64,000 nt of DNA, from contig JALGPY010000003.1 in assembly GCA_023055425.1 (NCBI GenBank), positions 55,723,891 to 55,787,890 on the forward strand, read 5' to 3'. The DNA is from Linanthus parryae. Its lineage: Eukaryota > Streptophyta > Magnoliopsida > Ericales > Polemoniaceae. Within the stretch, counting starts at the first letter, position 1. Every line of letters begins with the position of its first letter. Positions 56,285 to 64,000 of this stretch are shown here, piece by piece. A program made the translations under genes and the position numbers. The notes beneath the pieces are model-generated. The model searched no databases. It was not told where the DNA came from and worked only from the letters and a program-made list of their open reading frames with translations.

Positions 56285-56929
56285 ATGTATGAAGAAGCCT
56301 GGGTTAGGGTATCAACACGGATCTTTCCGACCAGTCAAACCACTTGGTTCAATGCATGTAACCGTTGCAATCGTGAACGTCGACGTCCATACTGTCCCGT
56401 ATGCAATGACATACAATGCAACACAAGCCCCAGGTTGATTATTTCATATCTGATGAATACATTAAAATTAACGAAATCCATTGGCTATAATTGAACACTA
56501 CCAATTCACACATTACAGATACATTCGTGTATAATATGATTACATACCATTTTCACAGATGCCGAGTTATGGTGGAGCTGCGAGATGACACTGGAATAAT
56601 GGATGTAATGATTTTCGGTCAGGCTGCGGAGACCCTCCTACGAAACACAGCTGAAAATCTGGCAGCAATGACACCACAGGTATTACCTAACTTGCTCCGA
56701 ACAACTTCAACCACAGTGCAGTACTTATTCATATGAAATATGCAGCTGCTCATAGTTATGTAGTACACAAATAACGGCATTCTTTTCTCAGGAACAAGAA
56801 GCTCTACTGGTTGGCTTGAACATGGAAAATGCAAATGAAAATGTGTATGTTCGCGTGTTCAAATGCACGCAGCCAAACAACCACAGGGTAACTAAATGGG
56901 TTGTGAAGCAAGTTCAGTATGTATGGTAA
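56285..56929 (+). CDS. Second RPA-like gene: C-terminal zinc/OB domain only
   Basis: Three exons: 56285 to about 56433, 56559 to about 56680, and about 56792-56929, with matching phases. The protein resembles the C-terminal third of the RPA gene at 46027: WVRVSTRIFPTSQ, a zinc ribbon CNRCNRERRRPYCPVCNDIQC, VELRDDTGIMDVMIFG, then EQEALLVG and TKWVVKQVQ. N-terminal OB folds are missing upstream. It may be a fragment from a cassette duplication, or a minimal ssDNA-binding protein. The zinc Cys pairs are kept. Confidence 0.72.
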
Positions 56930-57759
56930 ACAAATTGATATTCCATGCACAGTCGAAGACGATGCTGCTCAACATCTGAAGAGAAAGACCACCGAATGTT
57001 TGCCTCATTGCTGCTACAATGCATTGCACTATTCACAATGATGTTTCCTCTTTGTTGTGTTATGTTAGAAATTGTATCACTTTCTGCTTCTACCGCAAAT
57101 AATAATAAAGCGACTACTAATGCTTCTTACATTATCGACTTCTTTTATTTAAATATACAAAAAACAATACATTCACAAGTATGTCACAGCATCGTCTGTA
57201 AATACAAAGAAATCATTTCTGTCGTTATAAAGTTAGAACGTCCTCGGTGAATTCAATATTTACACAATTTCTTTCGTCCGAAACCGAATATAATCTGCAC
57301 ATCCAATATAGTATACCTGTTAATGAAAAACTTCAGAAACTTCAGTGTTCTGGATATGGCGTCAGTTCGCACATATTGGAAAACGTTGAATTGCAACGTA
57401 TATATTCAGGATAGCGTTTACACAGACAATCAGCATCCTATATACACATATTCATACCACTTATAATAAAAACCCTCTGTCAGACATGTGAACAATGACA
57501 ACGTAGTTCACGGAACTCTTGTCGTTCATACACACATTCATACCACATATGAATCCAATGACAGTAAGTGAGTGCTGAATGTATAAACAGCCAAATAAAA
57601 AGAAACAAATTGCCTGACAAAGTCAAGGACCAATTGTCCAGTTTTATCTGGCATTATCTACCATGCATTTCAACTCACCTCTTCTATAAGAAAGCTATAG
57701 ATCCATTATTCAACATAACAAGGAGCATAAACTATCTATTCATATAATAAGCAGTTACA
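56930..57759. other. Spacer without recognised genes
   Basis: AT-rich DNA. A plus-strand frame at 56945-57250 lacks any family motif and overlaps the 3' end of the previous gene. Confidence 0.5.
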
Positions 57760-58572
57760 ATGTCAAGACACAGAAGAGCAGTCTCCGAGGAAGAAGTAAC
57801 CAGTAATAAAACTATTGCAAGTTCCTCAGCTTCAAGTCCATCACTCTCGCAGTTTGTTACTGCAGCAACTCGATTTCAAGAAACACCTCCGCCTCCCATT
57901 TTGACTCCTCGCAGTAAGTTTCCTAACATGTTTTCGTATCTACAGTACTTTCAAAATGTAATGCGGCCACAATATTGTACGATATTAGTTAGCCAATGAC
58001 ATATCATATTTCCTGCTACATTAATTGAAATATAAACCTGATATATATTTTAATATTTATTTCTCTACCTTGAAGGAGTGATAAGGATAAGTGTGTATGG
58101 TTTTACCTCACCGGTAACCAATACCGGTGGAATCGGTGGTGTCTGCCGCGATGACAATGAAAACTGGCAGCTTGGTTTCATAGGAAGAATTGATGGGGTC
58201 ACTCAATTGGAAAGTGAGCTGTGGGCAATTTATCAAGGTATTCATTCAGCTTATGAAAATGACTAGAAAGAAATCAAGATTGAGACCTCCAACTATGAGG
58301 CCAGCAAAATCTTTCATCTGCAGACTACTGCTCCACTCTCGATGAGGCGCGAGATCCGTGATGGATATGAATTACTCAGACGAATGAAAATAGCCTTGAT
58401 CCCTATTGAAAAACTGGACAATAGCGTTGCAGAACGGCTTGCATCTATGGGATCTCAACAAAGTGATCGTTACAAAATATTATATGATGCTCCAGATATT
58501 ATTCAAGATCTAATTGTTGAGGACAAATTAGAAAGTTGTAAGCGTTACACCTCCTCAACTGACACAGACTAA
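57760..58572 (+). pseudogene. Degenerate RNase H-like gene (first copy)
   Basis: Exon 57760-57913 (MSRHRRAVSEEEV..., Ser/Pro-rich) joined in phase to 58076-58572 through a GTAAGT..AAG intron. The second exon matches the plant RVT_3 fold (GGIGGVCRDDNENWQLGF, ESELWAIYQGIHSA, LDNSVAERLASMG) but lacks the first Asp (VYGFTSP in place of an NVDG-type strand) and the third (ETSNYEA in place of a DS motif), so catalysis is unlikely. A TAG at 58264-58266 replaces a Trp codon that the second copy still has. Confidence 0.72.
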
Positions 58573-59635
58573 TGCAATCTCATCTGTATGGCAATTACGT
58601 CGCTCTGTCCATGCTATTCTGTAATTTTCATCTTTAAATAAATAATGGCTATGTCAACAGTTTATATTTCACTTACTGAGGAGTTGTTAGTTCACTTCAT
58701 CTATTTATATTACAACATTGATATGGATCTAATGCCCTGACATATTAACAGCTGTTATTTCACGTAATTTATCAATATTACAACATTGATAGGAATCTAT
58801 TCTTTCGACATAGAATATGTATTGAACGTAGCAAAACTTGATTAGACCAAAACTTCTCGTCAATTCAAGCCAAAAAACCCATATGTCAATTAATATACGT
58901 CGCGTGATCGAACAGCGCATTATTAGGTCACGATGAAATTGTTGTACTAATTGACAGTGCATTGCTTGCATCATCCGTCATATATCTGATATGTAAAACG
59001 TCAACTAATATATATTGTAGCACCAGTGGTATGAACTCATGACAAACGAAGAATACCAGTGAGCTCCATTTAACATCGTAAAAGATGTGACTTATCGATG
59101 AAGCGGATGTTAAAAACAAGAAAGACGGAAAAGAACAAAACCAACCAAAAAAAAAATGGTTGGGGAAAGCTATAAATATAATCTTGCAAAGACATCGTAG
59201 TGTATATCTAAGCTTGCTTCCCAACATAATAATTAATACAATGCATGATGACATTTGCTTCATTAAAATTCAGTATCGGTTTAGTGTATGAGCAAATCAA
59301 TCGTATCAGTTTATAATGGGAAAAAAAATTCATAAATTGTTTGATCTATCATACAAAATTTTCAACGTAATTTCATTAAAAATATGCAATAAAACATTGT
59401 AATCAAATGTTAATTTAATTCAAAAAAAAAGGCATCAACAAAGTAATATATCGCACGAGTACATTAGTTCATATCTGTCAACTGTATCAGTGCAAATCGA
59501 AACTTGCTTGCACCAATTTCCGCAACAGCAACAACAACAACAGCGAATACTCATTCTAATTTATAACGTTCTATTCGTTCCATTGTTCGAAATGCTTTCA
59601 AATGCTATGGCTTCATATTGTGATTTGTGATTCAT

Positions 59636-60069
59636 ATTGGTGGTGTCTGCCGCGATGACAACGAAAACTGGCAGCTTGGTTTCATAGGAAGGATTGATGG
59701 TGTCACTCAATTGGAAAGTGAGCTGTGGGCAATTTATCAAGGTATTCATTCAGCTTATGAAAATGACTGGAAAAAAATCAAGATTGAGACCTCCAACTAT
59801 GAAGCAAGCAAAATCTTTCATCTACACACTACTGCTCCACTCTCGATGCAGCGCGAGATCTATGATGGATATGCATTAATGAGAAAATAGCCTTGATCCC
59901 TATCGAAAAACTGGACAATAGCATTGCAGAGCAGCTTGCATCTATAGGATCACAACAAAGTGATCGTTACAAAATATTATTTGATGCTCCAGATATTATT
60001 CAAGATCTAATTGTCGAGGACAAATTAGAAAGTTGTAAGCGTTACACCTCCTCTCCCGACACAGACTAA
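59636..60069 (+). pseudogene. Degenerate RNase H-like exon (second copy)
   Basis: Duplicate of 58131-58572 without the first exon. It keeps the Trp codon lost in copy 1 but has a deletion near 59875 that shifts the frame to a TAG at 59888-59890. The C-terminal part continues in another frame to a stop at 60067-60069. It is not likely to be expressed as a full protein. Confidence 0.8.
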
Positions 60070-60432
60070 TGCAATCTCATCTGTATGGCAATTACGTCCC
60101 TCTATGCATGTTATTCTGTAATTTTGATGTTTAAATAAATAATAGCTATGTCAACAGTTTATATTTCACTTACTTAAGAGCTGTTATTTCACTTCATTTA
60201 TTTATATTAGAAGATTGCTAGCCAGTGATATTTTCGAGTTCTCTTGCACTGAACTCACAGCGAACGACGAATACCAGTGAGCTTTGTTAAACATGCTTAA
60301 ATGGTTAACTTATCGACAAAGGGAATGTTAAAAAAAAAACACGAAAAAGGGTCAGCAAAGCTATAAATATAATCTTGCGAATACATCGTAATGTATATCT
60401 AAGCTTGCCTCCCAACATAATAATTAACACAT

Positions 60433-60600
60433 CAAATTTACGACCACTAAATCTATTGAAAATAGCCAGTAAATGACAAATAGCAGGGCAGAACCGGAAG
60501 TTATCAGAAGCTATTTTTTGCATCGAATTTACGTATTGGTCCAGACCGGGTAACACAATTACATAATCATGCCATTGTAGCCTCAGTAAAACTGCTTTCT
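60433..60600 (-). repeat. Inverted copy of the Helitron 5' region
   Basis: The reverse complement of this segment matches about 33920-34090, including TTTACTGAGGCTA, GTCTGGACC, ACGTAAATTCGATG and AACTTCCGGTTCTGCCC. It lies only in unit 2 of the local duplication. Confidence 0.85.
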
Positions 60601-60676
60601 AATTTATAACGTTCTGCTCGTTCCATCGTTAGAAATACTTAAAACTACTATGATTCCATATTGTGATTTGTGATTC

Positions 60677-60952
60677 ATCCAATATTATCATTAATCTGAT
60701 ACAATAAATTGGTTGATGTCATATACAAACTTTCAAATGATGCGTGCTTCGGATTGGACAACAAACCAATGTGAACAAACATTAAATTAACTCAAATTAA
60801 AAACTGCATTAATAGACAAAATATATTCCACGATTACATAGTTTTGCATAAGTAATTCAAACTAAACATAACCCAACTTCATGACATTCATCATAAAACC
60901 TAACATCAAACTACACTTCACTGGAACAGAATACCAGAAGATGCAAGACCCT
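60677..60952. other. Spacer
   Basis: AT-rich, nothing recognised. Confidence 0.5.
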
Positions 60953-61381
60953 CTACACCTTTGGTTTCTTCTGGGACGAATCCACAACGCTATCATCTCT
61001 GTTCTTCCTCTTGCCGCCCTGATCTTGTGTACCATCCGGTGGACAATTCGCTTTTTTCCTCCGCGAACCTTCGCTGCCTTTGCCTTTAACTTTCTTCTTC
61101 TTACCTTTAACGGAATGGGGAGTACAAGTCCAATTATGTGGAAAGGAGGAAGCTGTGTCAACCCGCCAGAATTCATCTTTCTCCGATGCATCTGAATATA
61201 TAGTTGACTCCGACCCCTTCCCAACCACATACGAAAGATCATGCCAACTCTCCCACGAAGACATACTCTCTGACAACTCTAACTCACTATCATATCTCTG
61301 ACTTTTCTTCACCTTCTTCTTCATCTTCTTCTTGGCATTCTTCCTCACCTTACCATCACTACTTTCTTTACCAGAATCCAT
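60953..61381 (-). CDS. Lysine-rich acidic/basic protein of unknown function
   Basis: 142 residues on the minus strand, intact. It begins MDSGKESSDGKVRKNAKKKM, continues with a Ser/Glu-rich acidic part holding aromatic residues (ESMSSWESWHDLSYVVGKGS) and ends in several basic clusters (KGKKKKVKGKG, RRKKAN, GGKRKN, KKPKV). This looks like a disordered nuclear protein. I recognise no domain. It is the only cargo gene on the opposite strand and lies near the 3' end. The overlapping plus-strand frame at 60881-61195 is probably a shadow. Confidence 0.55.
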   Translation of the reverse strand: MDSGKESSDGKVRKNAKKKMKKKVKKSQRYDSELELSESMSSWESWHDLSYVVGKGSESTIYSDASEKDEFWRVDTASSFPHNWTCTPHSVKGKKKKVKGKGSEGSRRKKANCPPDGTQDQGGKRKNRDDSVVDSSQKKPKV

Positions 61382-62099
61382 TGCTCTACTCTATGTTATA
61401 ACCACAGCAAATTGGTTGTGCTTATATACAATATATGAATATGAATGTGAAAAGACCGTTGCAACTGTTGACATCCATTCAAAGAACTTATTACCATGCC
61501 TCTTCTAAGAGACACGTCTCTAATAAATGCACACTTTGAATCAATGAGAAGATATTGCAAACCCCACTAAATCTGCCGCAGAAATCTTCAACACACACGA
61601 AACGATAGATCTAAATGATGAAACCTAAATCAAAAGGACTCACAGGGTGACTGATTGGAGAGGAAACTAGGCGTTGACAATAGATTAGGGTTTCAGGTTA
61701 TAATTGTGTTTTCCTGGCGGTAGCGGAGCAATTAAGGCCTCTGTGAGAGCAGCAGAGTATAATTACGAAAATCAATTTTAAAGAAGTATGATTTCGTATG
61801 ATATCTATTTTAAAACCAAGAAAATAAGGTGTGAACTTATTGTATCACAAACACACGGTTGTAAACATAATTATTTTTTCTTTTAAAGAAAATATGTGAG
61901 ATCAAAAACACGTCCACTGACATTAGTAAATGTCAATATGAATTTCCTTGAGTACGATTACTACACGCAATACCAATTTGTTGCATCAAATCATAGATTT
62001 TGACGTCCTCTTCTTAGAAAAAATTAAAAACAATTTGTACTATACTATTTATGCGACACATGAATTCCAATTACACGTACAGTGAGACAATTGTGAACT
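61382..62099. other. Helitron 3' subterminal region
   Basis: Non-coding AT-rich DNA, probably including the promoter of the minus-strand gene and the recognition region for the 3' end. Confidence 0.5.
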
Positions 62100-62135
62100 T
62101 CCAAGCCGAACGACAACGCCCGGTGCAATGGCACG

Positions 62136-62165
62136 CCGCGCGCAACGCGCGCGGAGTGAACCTAG
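62136..62165 (+). terminator. Helitron 3' hairpin and CTAG terminus
   Basis: Perfect stem CCGCGCGC (62136-62143) and GCGCGCGG (62147-62154) with loop AAC, then AGTGAAC and CTAG. This is the replication stop of rolling-circle Helitrons. The T at 62166 is the target base. Confidence 0.93.
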
Positions 62166-62268
62166 TGATATCCTTCAAAAGCACATGCATTTAAAAATTT
62201 AATTATTGCAGACTTTTCCTCTATTTTCTTATAAAATGAACATGCATGTAAAAAATGAGCTCATAATA

Positions 62269-62457
62269 CTCCCTATGTCTGCTTTTACGTGTCCTATTAT
62301 TTTGGTCAACATGACGAAGTATTTTGGGAAGGTTACAATTCCTCTATAAAATTATCAAAAAAATTACAAGTTCTGATATCATTGTCTAATTAAATGACTT
62401 CTTTAAAATACTTTGTCATATTGGCAAAAAAACATGACAAGAAAAAGAGACTGAGAG
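62269..62457. mobile_element. Stowaway-like MITE
   Basis: 189 bp, flanked by TA on both sides (62267-62268, 62458-62459). Terminal repeats CTCCCTATGTCT and its near-complement (AGACTGAGAG). Inner sequences GACGAAGTATTTTGG and CTTTAAAATACTTTGTC pair, so most of the element is an imperfect palindrome. The CTCCCT start and TA target are typical of Stowaway (Tc1/Mariner-type). Confidence 0.8.
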
Positions 62458-63460
62458 TATTTTTTTTCTCTGACAAATGAAAATCTGAAAACATACTATA
62501 CGAAGTAGAATTAATTGGAGAGGGACAATAGAATCAATATTGACCAGCACATCGCAGGGCCAACTAGTGGCGGGACCGATCACAACCCAAATTTGATTTA
62601 TGTTCAGGCCCACAACAGGTAAGAAACAAAGAAAACAAAAATAGAAGATGTCAGCTTGCTATAGCGGATGCAGATGACAAATCATCTGAAAAAGTAGTAG
62701 CGATTTTGGATAAAAATGTTTGGTATCAAATACTATTGGTTGAAACTCCGAAAGTGAATCACACAGCGTTTGATTTGCGGGTATGTGAATCCGTCAGGGT
62801 GTGTTAGGTCTTGTTTCTGCTGTCTGCAAAGTTCTTTGAGACAACATAAATCAAATTTTATGTTTCTGTGGCTGCCAAACATCAATGTCACATGTTTCTT
62901 GAATTATTGTGTGCTGATTGGTAGTTGTTTCTGAATAAGCATGCTAACAGTTGTTTCATGAAACATTTTGACAAATAAGAATTCAACTGCTTTCCAAGAA
63001 GAGTGAACTGCTTTCCACATTTGTAAACTTCAATATCAGGATTAAAGAGTAAGACAAGTTCTCAATCCTTTCTTTGCTGAAATAGTGGGGACTGGCGAGA
63101 ATGAAATTGAAGAGAAGGAAAGATTGCTATAATTGTTGACGAAAGTGCGAGATGGTTGGGGCTTTCCCAAAATGATGTGTGGCAAGTTCGTGTGAGAAAA
63201 ATAAAGAAATTACACCAGCATCACAGTACAAAACATTTTTTCTTTTTTGAGAAGATACAAAACAATTTTAAAAGCACCACAAAATTACTCTAAATGACTA
63301 GTTGCAGCTGGACTCACTAACTTCAAAAATGAGTGTCGTGGCTGTTTAAGACAGAAATTGCGCGAATTTTAAAACACTTATAGCAGATAGTTGAGCGCAA
63401 CATTTTCTATGGCTGATTAGTTGACAAATTCAAACATTGTCTTTAACTGAGGCACACGAC

Positions 63461-63762
63461 AAGTGGCGGACGTATATGGAGACCAGTGGGTGGAGTGTAG
63501 CCCCTACTCAAATTTTAAAATTTGCGATTTTCATCCTATATTTTATTTATTTAATTATGTTAGCCTCACTCAAGTTTTGGTATTTACAATGTTTATTCCA
63601 CATTCCGTCAAAATAATTACATTAGCCTCCACTCATCTTACATCTTCGTCTCGACAATCTATTTAAGTCGTCATTTTAACATTTAAATACTTCAAAATTT
63701 ATCGAAAGACTCGTCCTTGAACTTTGCCTCTAGTGGACCAAATTTCTAGATCCGCTCCTGCA
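63461..63762. mobile_element. Probable hAT-type MITE
   Basis: About 302 bp bracketed by 8-bp CACACGAC on both sides (63453-63460 and 63763-63770). Its ends AAGTGGCGGAC and TCCGCTCCTGCA are imperfect inverted repeats of the CAGTGGCGGA kind seen in plant hAT elements. No transposase. Confidence 0.65.
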
Positions 63763-64000
63763 CACACGACTCACAATCTACCATTTCTCTATCGGAACAA
63801 TGAAGTAACCTCAGGATTGAGGTTTAACCTATAGTACATTTCTGGATTCACAGTGTCCCCATAGAGAGGGGACCCTTTTGCGATTAACCTTGCAGAGACT
63901 TCTTCTTGAGAAGTAAATGTATCCCGAAGACGGGTCAATGCTCAGAGGCAGAAGAAGAAGAAGATCAAAATCATGAAAAAGACATTGTTTGCTTTTCTTT

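Larger units (their letters stand above)
58131..60676 (+). repeat. Tandem duplication containing the RNase H-like exon
   Basis: Unit 1 is about 58131-59635 and unit 2 about 59636-60676; both end in TTGTGATTTGTGATTCAT. They share the RNase H-like exon, its 3' flank and a block with CTATAAATATAATCTTGC. Unit 2 lacks about 300 bp of unit 1 and has instead the inverted insert at 60433-60600. Confidence 0.85.
33748..62165 (+). mobile_element. Giant autonomous-type Helitron with cargo genes
   Basis: 28,418 bp. The 5' end TCATACTACCTATAATAAAA is a typical plant Helitron start. The 3' end has a perfect 8-bp GC stem (62136-62143/62147-62154) followed after seven bases by CTAG (62162-62165). The flanking bases are A (33747) and T (62166), the expected A|T target, with no duplication. 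It encodes a rolling-circle Rep and PIF1-like helicase plus an RPA-like gene, as autonomous plant Helitrons do. In addition it has an AT-hook region, two RNase H-like genes, a double-B3 gene, a small coiled-coil gene, a second RPA-type gene and a lysine-rich gene. The transposase frame is broken in four places. Confidence 0.88.
62166..64000. other. Right flank of the Helitron
   Basis: Unannotated DNA, AT-rich, with two MITEs. Positions 62460-63452 and 63771-64000 hold nothing I recognise. A frame starting MKKTLFAF at 63974 runs off the window; with no more sequence it cannot be called a gene. Confidence 0.5.

Noticed and set aside
60881..61195. Plus-strand hydrophobic protein
   Set aside because: It overlaps the minus-strand lysine-rich frame, whose codon use and charge pattern look more protein-like; poly-Lys reversed gives Phe/Leu.
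63974..64000. Start of a secreted-protein gene (MKKTLFAF)
   Set aside because: Only nine codons are visible before the window ends.

Overview
The window looks like intergenic DNA of a flowering plant, probably a eudicot. It holds plant-type Copia and Ty3/gypsy LTR retrotransposons, MITEs, an autonomous-type plant Helitron, and cargo genes with plant domains (B3, plant mobile domain, plant RNase H-like, RPA-like) carrying short GT..AG introns. I found no convincing resident host gene; almost every recognisable coding segment belongs to a transposon. Species cannot be read from the sequence.

Positions 1-33213 are a nest of retrotransposons, four levels deep, whose order follows from target-site duplications (TSDs) and interrupted reading frames. 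The outermost is Copia element Y (minus strand), cut off by the left window edge. A plus-strand element Z (1638-32683, TSD CAACA) sits in the gag of Y. Inside Z is a large Tat-lineage Ty3/gypsy element A (2394-31288, minus strand) with gag-pol and an antisense plant-mobile-domain (PMD) gene. Two elements sit inside A: an Angela-type Copia with three LTRs (3707-14632, TSD CTTGG) in the antisense gene, and a gag-only relative of A, called B (20854-25286, TSD CTTGA/CCTGA), in the integrase.

Positions 33748-62165 are one giant Helitron (28.4 kb) with a 5' TC end, a 3' hairpin followed by CTAG, and insertion between A and T. It carries eight tandem 121-bp repeats near the 5' end and a RepHel transposase gene. 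An exon set with eight AT-hooks is joined in frame to RepHel by a good intron. Downstream lie a complete nine-exon RPA-like gene, a proline/serine-rich RNase H-like gene, a small coiled-coil gene, a three-exon double-B3 (REM-like) gene, a second RPA-type C-terminal gene, a degenerate RNase H-like gene that has been tandemly duplicated, and a lysine-rich gene on the minus strand. The RepHel reading frame has two stops and two frameshifts, so this copy looks recently inactivated unless those are sequence errors; several cargo genes are intact. The set (HUH nuclease/helicase, AT-hook DNA binding, ssDNA binding, RNase H-like and B3 proteins) is the best candidate here for an undescribed system.

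Positions 62166-64000 are unannotated flank holding a Stowaway-like MITE and a probable hAT-type MITE. Roles in transposition are inferred from domain families; domain calls were made by eye from motifs.
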